43,016 bases of DNA, taken from assembly GCF_021890735.1 (NCBI RefSeq), contig NZ_JAKKUR010000011.1, forward strand, positions 1-43,016, given 5' to 3'. Origin of the DNA: Thermanaeromonas sp. Lineage in GTDB: Bacteria > Bacillota > DSM-521 > Neomoorellales > Neomoorellaceae. Below are positions 8,873 to 16,496 of the stretch, in pieces. Every line of letters starts with the position of its first letter. Position 1 is the first letter of the stretch. Under the pieces are notes generated by a model. It was not told the DNA's origin and did no database searches. It worked only from the letters and a program-made list of their open reading frames with translations. A program made the position numbers and the translations under genes.

Positions 8873-9109
8873 TTACTCCACCGTAAAGGGTAACAAGGCC
8901 ATTATCCTGGCCCTTTTTATCGCCCGGGTAAGCTGCCGCTGGTGCCGGGCACAGTTTCCGGTAATCCGGCGAGGTATGATCTTGCCCCGCTCAGTAAGGA
9001 ATTTACGTAATCTATTCACATCTTTATAATCCACCTGATCGATTTTATCCATGCAAAAGCTGCAGATGCGCTTGCGCCCACGCTTGCGATCACGCGCCAA
9101 TTCTCTCAC
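8873..9109 (-). CDS. rpsR: 30S ribosomal protein S18 (zinc-binding form)
   Basis: A 78-residue S18 that forms a heterodimer with S6 on the 30S platform. The central signature [26 protein letters not shown] is typical. This copy has cysteines in ICSFC and GNCARHQ, the pattern of the zinc-containing (C+) paralogue rather than the cysteine-free one. It lies 18 bases after ssb in the rpsF operon. With S6 it is expected to bind the operon leader and limit its own synthesis. Confidence 0.97.
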   Translation of the reverse strand: MRELARDRKRGRKRICSFCMDKIDQVDYKDVNRLRKFLTERGKIIPRRITGNCARHQRQLTRAIKRARIMALLPFTVE

Positions 9110-9127
9110 TCTCCTTAAAGCTTGCTT

Positions 9128-9550
9128 TTAAAAGGGAAGATCGTCTTCTCCCAGCTCTACCTCGGTACCCAGATCGCTTAAGTCGGGAAAATCTCCTATA
9201 TCCTCAGCGCTTGAGCTTGCTGCTCTATCCTTGGGCCAATCCAAAAAACGTACGTCATCGGCCACCACTTCGGTAACCTGCCGCCTCTGCCCGTCGGACG
9301 TCTCATAGGTCCGCACCTGAAGACGCCCCTCCACAGCCACCAAGCGCCCCTTCCCCAGATGGCTGGCACAGGTTTCGGCCAGCTTACGCCATAAGCTTAT
9401 ACGGATAAAATCGGTTTCCCGCTCACCCTGCTGGTTTAAGTAAGGGCGGTCTACGGCCAAAGTAAAGTTAGCCACGGCCACCCCATTGGGTGTATAGCGC
9501 AATTCCGGGTCCCGTACCAAGCGACCTATAAGGATAACCCGGTTTAACAT
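9128..9550 (-). CDS. ssb: Single-stranded DNA-binding protein
   Basis: A 140-residue SSB with one OB fold ([20 protein letters not shown] at the start; [12 protein letters not shown] and GRLQVRTYE inside) and an acidic tail ending in DDLPF, the tip that recruits replication and repair proteins. The frame stays open for 14 more codons upstream, but the family start is the ATG at 9550, which has GGGGGGAGGG just upstream. It sits between rpsF and rpsR, as in most Bacillota. It binds single-stranded DNA as a tetramer during replication and repair. Confidence 0.96.
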   Translation of the reverse strand: MLNRVILIGRLVRDPELRYTPNGVAVANFTLAVDRPYLNQQGERETDFIRISLWRKLAETCASHLGKGRLVAVEGRLQVRTYETSDGQRRQVTEVVADDVRFLDWPKDRAASSSAEDIGDFPDLSDLGTEVELGEDDLPF

Positions 9551-9606
9551 GGCCCTCCCCCCAATTGGCCAACTTAAAAGGAAGCTCCCCATCCTAAAAA
9601 GGGGCG

Positions 9607-9903
9607 TCAGCTGGCCTTCTCCTCTAGGCGGGCAATAAGGTAGCGGATAACTTCGTCCGTTATCTTAAAAACCCGCTCTAATTCTTGGGCTACGGCCGGC
9701 GTTCCTTTAAACTGCATAAGAACATAATATCCTTCACGGTATTTCCGTATCTCGTATGCCAGCTTCTTTTTACCCCATTTATCGACCTGGATGATCTCGC
9801 CACCGTTCTTTTGTATTAATTCGGTGAATTTGTTAACAACCGCCTCAATCTGCTCCTCATCCAAGTCGGGTCTTATAATATAAAGGGTTTCATAGCTCCG
9901 CAC
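9607..9903 (-). CDS. rpsF: 30S ribosomal protein S6
   Basis: A 98-residue S6, first gene of the operon that runs to dnaB. The signature [18 protein letters not shown] and [21 protein letters not shown] are diagnostic. The start is GTG at 9903 with AGGAGGTG 6 bases upstream. S6 and S18 form a heterodimer on the 30S platform and autoregulate through an mRNA leader in other bacteria; a matching leader is present here (see 9904-9969). Confidence 0.97.
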   Translation of the reverse strand: MRSYETLYIIRPDLDEEQIEAVVNKFTELIQKNGGEIIQVDKWGKKKLAYEIRKYREGYYVLMQFKGTPAVAQELERVFKITDEVIRYLIARLEEKAS

Positions 9904-9969
9904 TCTTTACACCTCCTCCCTACGGGCTAAACGGCCCCACCCTTAAGAGTGGAGCAGGGAAGCATTTTC
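9904..9969 (-). promoter_or_regulatory. rpsF leader, probable S6:S18-binding RNA
   Basis: The predicted 5' UTR folds into a hairpin (CCACTC, TTAA loop, GGGTGG) enclosed by TCCCT/AGGGA, with CCG and CCCG in the 3' side of the internal loop. This resembles the known rpsF leader, in which CCG in a bulge is bound by S6:S18. The outer stem uses bases beside the AGGAGG ribosome binding site, so protein binding could block translation. The fold was drawn by eye. Confidence 0.5.
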
Positions 9970-9975
9970 CGCTGT

Positions 9976-10004
9976 ATTATAGCATACCGTACCGGCCTAA
10001 GCAA
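9976..10004 (-). promoter_or_regulatory. Sigma-A promoter of the rpsF-dnaB operon
   Basis: TTGCTT (9999-10004), 17 bases, then a perfect TATAAT (9976-9981) on the minus strand, placing transcription start near 9969, about 66 bases before the rpsF GTG. The remaining 205 bases up to the divergent gene at 10210 show no clear further element. Confidence 0.75.
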
Positions 10005-10209
10005 GCTTAAATTAGCCTTGCGCCAACTCTATACTCCTTGTCTGAGGCGTTATCCTTAGGTCTCTTGCCCATATGTTTAAGGTAGCCTTAGGAGATAGTT
10101 TCTTAAACGCCGGTTAGACGGTCCTCCCCTTCGGCCTTCCCCAAGGTACCTGTTTTGTCTAAAAGGAAAAAGACCAGTAAACTGGGAAGGCAGAAGGAGG
10201 TGAACGGCT

Positions 10210-10437
10210 ATGGCAGTACTAGTCACCCCGCGAGAATCCTCCCTGCGCTTGACCTTACAGGTCGGGACGGGTGAGGGCGGGGAGCCCATCTACCGGGTGC
10301 GCACCTACAACCGGGTAAAACCTCAGGCTTTAGATCAGGATGTATTCGACGTAGCCCAGGCGTTGGCCGGACTTCAGGTCCATCCGGTAGCAGCCATAAC
10401 TAGAGTAATAGAAAACGACCTGAGTGCCGGTGCTTAA
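10210..10437 (+). CDS. DUF1659 family small protein
   Basis: A 75-residue protein of the DUF1659 family (SSLRL at the N-terminus, then YNRVKPQALDQDVFDVAQALAGLQ, the typical core). No function is established. It is soluble with no catalytic motif. A perfect AAGGAGGTGA lies 7-8 bases before the ATG, so expression may be strong. It is first in a three-gene unit with DUF2922 and YvrJ proteins, an arrangement repeated in many Bacillota. Confidence 0.88.
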   Translation: MAVLVTPRESSLRLTLQVGTGEGGEPIYRVRTYNRVKPQALDQDVFDVAQALAGLQVHPVAAITRVIENDLSAGA

Positions 10438-10462
10438 AAATGTCTGAAAGGGGGCAGGGTGA

Positions 10463-10678
10463 ATGGTATCCAGGCGGCTAGAGCTAATCTTCCAAAACGC
10501 TTCCGGCCGGCGGTTTACCTTAGTTTTGCAAGACCCCCGGACTGATCTTACTTCCGGCGAGGTGCAAGCTGTCATGGAGCTAATCCTCGGCCGTAACATC
10601 TTCACCTCTAGCGGCGGAGACTTAGTCGGTATAGCGGGGGCCCGGCTGGTTAGCCAGGAGGTAAAGGAGTTTATCTAA
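10463..10678 (+). CDS. DUF2922 family small protein
   Basis: A 71-residue protein of the DUF2922 family, recognised by RRLELIFQNASGRRFTL, the DPRTDLTSGEVQAVMELI centre and the conserved NIFTSSGGDLVGIAGARLV end. Function unknown. It starts 25 bases after the DUF1659 gene and has AAGGGGGC upstream. The C-terminal glycine-rich loop is the best conserved part of the family and may be a binding surface; that is inference. Confidence 0.88.
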   Translation: MVSRRLELIFQNASGRRFTLVLQDPRTDLTSGEVQAVMELILGRNIFTSSGGDLVGIAGARLVSQEVKEFI

Positions 10679-10695
10679 CAGGGAGGAAACGGTTG

Positions 10696-10851
10696 ATGGA
10701 AGAGCTTTGGACCTATATGGGCAATTACGGGTTCCCTATGGTAATGGCCTTTTATCTCTTGATCCGCTTTGAAAAAAAGCTGGATATCTTGACCGCGGCC
10801 ATAGACGAGTTGGTCCATATCTTAGAACAGGCTAAGGTTGTAACATCCTAA
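10696..10851 (+). CDS. YvrJ family protein
   Basis: A 51-residue protein with the YvrJ pattern: a short N-terminus, a hydrophobic segment (YGFPMVMAFYLLIRF) followed by a charged helix (EKKLDILTAAIDELVHILEQ). It is probably a single-span membrane peptide with a cytoplasmic amphipathic helix. The ATG follows GGGAGG by about 9 bases. It is the last gene of the DUF1659-DUF2922-YvrJ unit, and a strong terminator begins 21 bases after the stop. Function unknown. Confidence 0.82.
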   Translation: MEELWTYMGNYGFPMVMAFYLLIRFEKKLDILTAAIDELVHILEQAKVVTS

Positions 10852-10872
10852 GCCCAAAATTTATCTTAGCCC

Positions 10873-10924
10873 AGGGCAGTCGGGAGGCGGTTTCTTAAGC
10901 TCCCGGCTGCCCTATCACTTTTTT
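10873..10924 (+). terminator. Intrinsic terminator of the DUF1659-YvrJ operon
   Basis: A 14-bp stem (AGGGCAGTCGGGAG with CTCCCGGCTGCCCT, one G-U pair) and a 13-base loop, followed after five bases by T6. The last codons and stop of the opposing DUF951 gene lie inside this hairpin. Confidence 0.75.
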
Positions 10925-11092
10925 AAGGCTCCTTTCTAACTTGGAGCGCGGTATAAGGATCAGGCGCCCGCAGCCCAGGCACTTGAGCCGGAAATCCATA
11001 CCCGTACGCAGGACCTCCCAGCGGTTGCTTCCGCACGGGTGCATCTTACGAAGCTCTACAATGTCACCCAGCCGGAGCTCCATAGCCTGCAC
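10895..11092 (-). CDS. DUF951 family small protein
   Basis: A 65-residue protein with the DUF951 pattern: LRLGDIVELRKMHPCGSNRWEVLRTG, then CLGC and IPRSKLERSLKKV. The cysteines HPCG and CLGC suggest a small zinc- or nucleic-acid-binding fold, but no function is established. The GTG at 11092 has AAGGA 4-5 bases upstream; an internal ATG at 11083 is an alternative. It lies 17 bases after the HEAT-repeat gene. Its 3' end overlaps the terminator of the convergent operon. Confidence 0.85.
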   Translation of the reverse strand: MQAMELRLGDIVELRKMHPCGSNRWEVLRTGMDFRLKCLGCGRLILIPRSKLERSLKKVIGQPGA

Positions 11093-11109
11093 ACCGTCCT
11101 TCTAAAGGA

Positions 11110-11979
11110 TTATCGCACAGCTTCTAATGTTTTGAGCGCTGCTTCAGCGGAAATACGCACCTGCCACGAAGGATCTTCCAGGGCCCTTTTTAGGTAGGGC
11201 GAAGCCTTAAGATGCCCTAGCCGGCCCAAAGCATAGGCTGCAGCCGACCTTACTCGGGGGTCTTCGTCCTCCAGGGCTTCTAAAAGTTTGTCTCCTGCTT
11301 CTTTAAAACCTGCTTCACCCAAAGCACGCGCCGCCGCCGTCCGGACAGCAGCTTCAGGCGCTTTTAGCGCCCCGATAAGGTGGGGCAAGACCTGCGGCCC
11401 ACCGATGCAAGCCAAGACCTCCACGATACGGATAATAGCCTCTTCGCTGCTCCTCTCCAGGAGGGGAAGAAGATACGGTAGGCCGGCTTCTCCAAAAGCG
11501 GTCAGCACCTGCGCTATACGAGCCGGGGGAATCCTGCCTCGCGGTTCAGTTAAAGCTAGGGCCAGGGGTTCAAGGCAGCGCGGGTCACGTAGAAAACTTA
11601 AACCCGCAGCAGCAGCTATCTGAACGCTCTCATCCCGGTCGGCCAAGGCACAAAGAAGGGGGCCTACGGCCCGGCCCTGGCCCGTAATACCGAGGACTTC
11701 CGCGGCCAGCGCCCTTACCCTGCTAGGTCCCTTCTTTAATAGAGCCAGCCACTCTTCCACCAGCTCTTCTTCCTTGATCCATGCTTTAAGATCTTCCTGT
11801 ATCCCGGGGCAGAGTTTGGGCCAGCAGGTCAAGATAATTTCCGCTACTTGCTCCGGCCTGAGATGCCGCAGGAGGCGCTTTAGCCTTGGCGTAAGCCGCG
11901 CGGCGCAGGAAAGTTCTCCTTTTAACCTCTCCGGGTCGACGTTCTTCTTAAACCACCCGCCGAACAACGGCCCCACCAC
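11110..11979 (-). CDS. HEAT-repeat protein
   Basis: A 289-residue protein made largely of HEAT repeats (PBS-lyase type): at least five 30-residue units from residue 80 to the end, for example AAEVLGITGQGRAVGPLLCAL, AARALGEAGFKEAGDKLLEAL and AAYALGRLGHLKASPYLKRAL. Such proteins are helical scaffolds for protein binding. The first 75 residues are charged and helical. The start is GTG with AAGGA about 6 bases upstream. It lies 11 bases after yedF and 17 before DUF951, so it is probably part of that operon; its partner is unknown. Confidence 0.85.
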   Translation of the reverse strand: MVGPLFGGWFKKNVDPERLKGELSCAARLTPRLKRLLRHLRPEQVAEIILTCWPKLCPGIQEDLKAWIKEEELVEEWLALLKKGPSRVRALAAEVLGITGQGRAVGPLLCALADRDESVQIAAAAGLSFLRDPRCLEPLALALTEPRGRIPPARIAQVLTAFGEAGLPYLLPLLERSSEEAIIRIVEVLACIGGPQVLPHLIGALKAPEAAVRTAAARALGEAGFKEAGDKLLEALEDEDPRVRSAAAYALGRLGHLKASPYLKRALEDPSWQVRISAEAALKTLEAVR

Positions 11980-11990
11980 TGTTCCTTTTT

Positions 11991-12572
11991 CTAAAGGGTT
12001 ATAACCTTTTCGGCAGATAACAGGTGCTCAAGGATGGTATACATGTTAGTTATACTGCCTACGCAAAGCTTCTCTTTAAGCTGGTAGTAGTCAAGGCAAG
12101 TACCGCACGAAAGTATCTCTACTCCCCGCTGCTCCAGGTTAAGAAGGGTAGCCAGGGCCGGTGAACCTTCGCAGCAAAGTTTGACGCCGCTGTTGATGAA
12201 CAAGAGGCAGCGAGGCATAACCTCGCCGTCGGCCAGAGTCTGAAGGAAGTTGCGCATCAATAATTCGCCGAGCTCCTGCGCTCCCCTCCCTAAGGTGTCG
12301 GAGGTTATCAATATAACCTGCCCCGGGTGAACGCTTAACTGGGTAGAGGGCAGGCCCTCCTTGCGGATATGGATGTAATAGTCGGTGCCCCTCTGTTCCA
12401 CCTCCACAGCGCACTCTAAACTACGGGCCAGCTTGACCACGTTATCCCGGGCTACCTCGTTATCAACTATGGTAACTACTTTCCCGCCATCTTTTAAGGC
12501 CTCCAAGGCCTTCTTCGTGTTGATCACAGGCTGCGGGCAAGCAAGTCCCCGTGCATCAACAGTAGTCTCCAA
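11991..12572 (-). CDS. yedF: Sulfurtransferase-like selenium metabolism protein YedF
   Basis: A 193-residue protein of the selenium-associated YedF type. Residues 1-75 are a TusA/SirA-like domain with the CPQP motif (DARGLACPQPVINTKKAL) whose Cys would carry persulfide or selenide. Residues 85-193 are a DsrE-like domain with FINSGVKLCCEGS and LSCGTCLDYY, rich in cysteines. The family occurs in genomes that use selenium, often near selD or selA; none is in this window. The start is TTG with a purine-rich stretch upstream. The role in delivering selenium or sulfur is inferred from the family. Confidence 0.88.
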   Translation of the reverse strand: METTVDARGLACPQPVINTKKALEALKDGGKVVTIVDNEVARDNVVKLARSLECAVEVEQRGTDYYIHIRKEGLPSTQLSVHPGQVILITSDTLGRGAQELGELLMRNFLQTLADGEVMPRCLLFINSGVKLCCEGSPALATLLNLEQRGVEILSCGTCLDYYQLKEKLCVGSITNMYTILEHLLSAEKVITL

Positions 12573-12650
12573 AGCCCATCCCGCCCTTCTCCAGAAGTAA
12601 AACTACCGCCTTTTATACTTCGACACGTAAGGATTTTTACCTTCCGCCTT

Positions 12651-14066
12651 TTAGCTCCGCAGGAAGGCTCCGTAAGCCTTGTAGGACATGAAAATATCCA
12701 CTTTGCTGGCTATCTCCAAAGGAGCGTGCATGGAAAGAAGGGGCGGGCCGCAGTCGGCCACTTCCGGGCCGAAATAGGCGAGATACTTGGCAATAGTGCC
12801 ACCGCCGCCCAAATCCACTTTGCCCAATTCGCCGGTCTGCCAAATAACCCCTGCGTTATTAAATATAGCCCGCAGTTCAGCCATAAACTCTGCACTGGCA
12901 TCGTTGGCATCGTATTTTCCCCGGTGGCCGGTATATTTGTTGAGCACCACTCCCCGGCCCAGCAAGGAAACATTGGTTTTATCAAAAACCCCTTCATAAG
13001 TAGGATCTAAACCGGCCGTAACATCTGCAGAAAGGGCTTTGGAGGAAGCCAAGATACGCCCCACGGTCAAAATATCCGCCAGCCCGGCCCGGGCCGCCAG
13101 CTCGACAACCACCTGCTCTAGAAGGCGTGACTGGGCCCCGGTATTACCGGTGCTGCCTATCTCCTCTTTATCTACCCACAGCACAACAGCCGTATGTTGG
13201 GGACGCTCCATCTCCAGAAGAGCTTTAAGGGCCGTATAAGCGCACACGCGGTCGTCCTGCCCGTATCCGCCCACCATGCTGCGGTCGAGCCCCAGGTCCC
13301 GCGCCGGACCAGCAGGTACCAGCTCAAGCTCGGCTACGATGAAATCTTCTTCTACCAGGCCGAAGCGTTCGTTGAGGAGCTTAAGTATATTTAGCCGTAC
13401 CTTATCCTTTGTATCCTCTCCTGGGTAAGGGATATTGCCCACCACCAGGTTTAGATCTTCTCCCGTTACGGCCTCCTCCATATTTTTCTTCATCTGTTCC
13501 TTGGCCAGATGGGGAAGGAGGTCGCTTATGGCGAAAACAGGATCCGCCGGATCTTCTCCTATCACGATTTCCCTCCGGGTACCATCCCTCAAGATGGCCA
13601 CTCCGTGAAGGGCCAAAGGCAAGGCCATCCACTGATATTTTTTAATCCCGCCGTAATAATGGGTCTTAAAAAGGGCTAACCCTCCGCTTTCGTACAGGGG
13701 AGTGGGCTTAAGATCTAGGCGCGGGGCATCGATATGCGCTCCCACCAGGCGCAAACCCCGGTCTAAAGGAAGCTCCCCTACCACACCCAAAACCAGTACC
13801 TTCTGCCTCCATTCCCAGAAAAACTTGGTCCCCGGCACAAGGCCCTGGCTGGAAGATAGACTGTTTAAGGAGACAAAGCCCTTCTCCCGAACAAGGTCCA
13901 GGGCCAGGCGCACGGCCTCCCTTTCGGTTTTAGCCTGACTTAGAAAGCTTTTATATCCTTCGCAAAAGTCAAATACGGCCTCCTTGTCCCCCGGTGCCAG
14001 CCTCTCCCAGGCGCTTTTTTCGGAAAGCCCGAGTTCCTCCTTTAACCTCTTGCCATCCCCTTTCAT
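12651..14066 (-). CDS. M18 family metallo-aminopeptidase
   Basis: A 471-residue zinc aminopeptidase of the aspartyl aminopeptidase/aminopeptidase I family, cytoplasmic. Metal and active-site motifs are visible: GAHIDAPRLDLKP, DDRVCAYTALKA, VDKEEIGSTGNTGA, SADVTAGLDPTYEG and the late GGGGTIAKYLAYFG with SMHAPLEIASK. The frame is open for 54 more codons upstream, but that extension does not look coding; the ATG at 14066 has AGGAGG upstream and gives the normal family length. It removes N-terminal residues from peptides. It lies 35 bases after the cvpA-like gene on the same strand. Confidence 0.93.
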   Translation of the reverse strand: MKGDGKRLKEELGLSEKSAWERLAPGDKEAVFDFCEGYKSFLSQAKTEREAVRLALDLVREKGFVSLNSLSSSQGLVPGTKFFWEWRQKVLVLGVVGELPLDRGLRLVGAHIDAPRLDLKPTPLYESGGLALFKTHYYGGIKKYQWMALPLALHGVAILRDGTRREIVIGEDPADPVFAISDLLPHLAKEQMKKNMEEAVTGEDLNLVVGNIPYPGEDTKDKVRLNILKLLNERFGLVEEDFIVAELELVPAGPARDLGLDRSMVGGYGQDDRVCAYTALKALLEMERPQHTAVVLWVDKEEIGSTGNTGAQSRLLEQVVVELAARAGLADILTVGRILASSKALSADVTAGLDPTYEGVFDKTNVSLLGRGVVLNKYTGHRGKYDANDASAEFMAELRAIFNNAGVIWQTGELGKVDLGGGGTIAKYLAYFGPEVADCGPPLLSMHAPLEIASKVDIFMSYKAYGAFLRS

Positions 14067-14101
14067 CTCTTCTCTTTCCTCCTGTTGCAAAATTTTTGTA
14101 C

Positions 14102-14821
14102 TTAGAAAAGGCTTTGGATATCGACCAGTCCTTTTAACCAAGCAAAAAGGTCGAGAAGGGGAGGGGTAAGGCGGGAAGCTGCAAGCTCCCGTGCTAGGGG
14201 CAAAAAGAAGGGCAGCTCTAAAAACCAACCCTTTTCAATCCCCAGCTCCAGGATCCCCAGACCCAGCGCAAGATATATAGCCTGGCTCATCAAGCCCAGG
14301 ACCAACCCCAGCACGCGGGAAATACTCCAGGGCGTAGCGGCCCAACTGCGGACAAACTTAAAGGCTAAACGTTTTAAAACCCAGAGGGAAATATAAAAAA
14401 GCGCTAGGAAAGCCAATATTTTAAGCAGCCCCAGGGCCAGCTCGGACGCTATGGTTTCTCCTAGGGTAGCCGAACTTCCACCGCTTTTCTCTATAACTTC
14501 CCATAACCGGGCCCTCAAGGAAAAGGGTAACGACCAATTGGAGAGCCAGCCATCCACTTGCTTCATAACCGGCGCGCTCAGTTCCTGGTCGAGGACAAAC
14601 CGAGGAAGGGGGAGGTACGGAAGCAAAATATTAGCTACTTTATGGCAGATTCCGAAGCTCTCGTCAAGCCAGCGGACGAAGGGATCCGTCAGGTTTAAGG
14701 ATAAAAGAGCAGCGACTAAATATCCTGTAAGCCCGGCTACCAGGCCGGCAAAACCTAGGCGGTAACCCCGGAAACCTGCCCATACGAGCGCTAGAAGGAG
14801 AAAGAGATCCACATAATTCAC
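14102..14821 (-). CDS. CvpA family membrane protein
   Basis: A 239-residue inner-membrane protein of the CvpA (colicin V production) family. The N-terminus MNYVDLFLLLALVWAGFRGYRLGF is characteristic. Further hydrophobic segments lie at about 25-50, 125-150 and 160-185, with a soluble loop of about 60 residues between them. The start is GTG at 14821, 3 bases after the stop of a small upstream ORF, and its GGGAGG ribosome binding site lies within that ORF. The function in Bacillota is unclear. Confidence 0.85.
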   Translation of the reverse strand: MNYVDLFLLLALVWAGFRGYRLGFAGLVAGLTGYLVAALLSLNLTDPFVRWLDESFGICHKVANILLPYLPLPRFVLDQELSAPVMKQVDGWLSNWSLPFSLRARLWEVIEKSGGSSATLGETIASELALGLLKILAFLALFYISLWVLKRLAFKFVRSWAATPWSISRVLGLVLGLMSQAIYLALGLGILELGIEKGWFLELPFFLPLARELAASRLTPPLLDLFAWLKGLVDIQSLF

Positions 14822-14824
14822 TAG

Positions 14825-15028
14825 CTAGAATATGCCTCCCAGGAAAAAATCGTAAACGCCCTTCCAAGTTATCCAAAAGTAATTATAACAATAAAATCCC
14901 CGTTCAGGGGATTCCCCTGGTCTTTCCCCGTGCTCAGGGATCTCGGGTGGAGCGGTCTGCGGGTGGGGGAAGGTATCGGGCCGCGGTATCTCCCTCGGCC
15001 ACTCTGGAAAATCGATGCGGTTATACAG
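14825..15028 (-). CDS. Probable small protein with a CTG start (67 aa), coupled to cvpA
   Basis: No ATG, GTG or TTG exists in this frame, and an in-frame TAA lies 15 bases upstream, so the only plausible start is the CTG at 15028. It is preceded at about 9 bases by a near-perfect AAGGAGGTGG. The product starts LYNRIDFPEWPREIP, has a proline- and acid-rich centre (PDTFPHPQTAPPEIPEHGE), and ends aromatic and hydrophobic (FYCYNYFWITWKGVYDFFLG). It stops 3 bases before the cvpA GTG. I recognise no family. The ribosome binding site and tight spacing argue for a real gene; the rare start keeps confidence moderate. Confidence 0.45.
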   Translation of the reverse strand: MYNRIDFPEWPREIPRPDTFPHPQTAPPEIPEHGERPGESPERGFYCYNYFWITWKGVYDFFLGGIF

Positions 15029-15132
15029 TGAGGACCACCTCCTTACGTTGACCTAATTTAACTTCTCAGACTAAAATATCCCCTCCTTTGAAAAAAGCTA
15101 TACTCACCCACCTTACATTCTGGGTTGAAACG

Positions 15133-15588
15133 TTAGCGCAGATATTCCACCAGGTAGACCAGCAGGGCGGCTATACCCCCTGCCATAAGGGGCCCTACAG
15201 GTATTCCCCCGAAGAAAGCTACGCCGATTATGGAGCCAAGAATCATGCCGATCATCATATGGGGATAGCGCCGGAGAAGTTCCAAACCCTGGCAGTTGAG
15301 CAAGGTGGCCAGAAGCCCGCTCAAAATTGCTATAAGGCCGGTAGTATTTGTAAAGGAGCGCAAAATTTCCGCCGGCCCGACGTGCCCGTGGGTAAAAGGG
15401 ATGAGAACCGAAATAACTAAAAAGATGAGTCCTATCTCCAGGGCCCGCCGCTCCAGCAAAGGGAAAAAACGCTCTAAATTAACGAATTCAAGGACTAATA
15501 AAATGGCTGCCGCAGCGGCAATGATGTTGGAGCGGCCCAGAATACCCAAAAGCATGATTAAGATTAAAATTAGGGTAGAGGCATTCAT
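15133..15588 (-). CDS. DUF441 family membrane protein
   Basis: A 151-residue polytopic protein with four or five membrane segments: residues 5-35, 50-70, 85-100, 108-130 and 133-148. The pattern LIPFTHGHVGPAEI, GLIAILSGLLATLLNCQGLELL and GIPVGPLMAGGIAAL is typical of DUF441 (YeaL-like) proteins. No function is established; the conserved glycines and the HGHVGP loop could line a pore. AAAGGGGA lies upstream of the ATG. It is separated by 88 bases from comB and by 104 from the CTG-start ORF. Confidence 0.88.
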   Translation of the reverse strand: MNASTLILILIMLLGILGRSNIIAAAAAILLVLEFVNLERFFPLLERRALEIGLIFLVISVLIPFTHGHVGPAEILRSFTNTTGLIAILSGLLATLLNCQGLELLRRYPHMMIGMILGSIIGVAFFGGIPVGPLMAGGIAALLVYLVEYLR

Positions 15589-15676
15589 GACCAGGAAATC
15601 CCCTTTAGGCTCCCTTAAGGAATTATATGCCCCCTTACCCTGGTTATAGTCTCGGGTAATCGGACCTTATTTCCCT

Positions 15677-16408
15677 CTATTCCCCTCCTGAATATCTTTT
15701 TATCAGGCCCCCGTTATAAACAGGTACCACCTTTAAAATCCCCACCCTGGAGCTGTACTCTAGATCGGGCCCGAAGCCCAGTTCTACAAGCTGAGCCCCG
15801 TGCAGGCTTTGCTGCAATACTTTAAGGATGTCGGTTCCTGCGCTGCGGTAAAACTCCCTGGCCACCAAGGCACCATCCCTTAATATGTACTGGCCCTTCT
15901 TTTCTAATTCGCTTACAAGGAGACCGGCCGTTAAAAAATCCTCCAGAGAAAAGCGGTCCCGGGTCCCAGCACATAAAATCGTAACATCCCCGCCACCCAT
16001 CCCGGCCACCACTTCTGCCACCGCCGGAGCATTTATTAAAGCTGCCAAAAGCACCACACGCGCCGAGGAGGCCTTCCGGATAGCCCGGGTACCGTTGGTG
16101 GTGGTCATAATAATCCGCTTTCCCTGAACCATCTCCGGAGTATACTCCAGGGGCGAATTCCCCAGATCGAATCCCGGGATCTTCACCGCTCCTCTCTCTC
16201 CACCTAAAAGGACCCGATCATCCCCCAGCCTTTCCCTCATCTCAATGGCTTCTTCCGGGGTGATAACCGGTATAATCTCCAGGCAACCTGCCTCCAGCGC
16301 GGCGGCTATAGTGGTGGTAGCCCTTAAAGTATCCACCACGAGGGCGATTTTTCCGTTTAAACCTTCATCGGTGGCGCTGCCAATGGTAGGAAATACATCT
16401 ATTTCCAA
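15677..16408 (-). CDS. comB: 2-phosphosulfolactate phosphatase ComB
   Basis: A 243-residue enzyme that removes phosphate from (R)-2-phospho-3-sulfolactate to give sulfolactate. Diagnostic segments are VVDTLRATTTIAAALEAG, LLGGERGAVKIPGFDLGNSP, TTTNGTRAI and CAGTRDRFSLEDFLTAG. It follows comA by 88 bases on the same strand, so the first two steps of the coenzyme M/sulfolactate route are together. In spore formers this pair is thought to make the sulfolactate stored in spores. No later pathway gene is in the window. Confidence 0.94.
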   Translation of the reverse strand: MEIDVFPTIGSATDEGLNGKIALVVDTLRATTTIAAALEAGCLEIIPVITPEEAIEMRERLGDDRVLLGGERGAVKIPGFDLGNSPLEYTPEMVQGKRIIMTTTNGTRAIRKASSARVVLLAALINAPAVAEVVAGMGGGDVTILCAGTRDRFSLEDFLTAGLLVSELEKKGQYILRDGALVAREFYRSAGTDILKVLQQSLHGAQLVELGFGPDLEYSSRVGILKVVPVYNGGLIKRYSGGE

Positions 16409-16496
16409 ACCTCTATCCCCCCAAATCGCCTAACGTTACCTTTAATAGTGTAGGGCCTGAGCGAAGATATTCTTCGCCCCGGCCCTGATTCCTCCT

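Noticed and set aside
14067-14228. N-terminal extension of the M18 aminopeptidase
   Set aside because: The 54 residues overlap cvpA and do not look coding; the start at 14066 has AGGAGG and gives the normal length.
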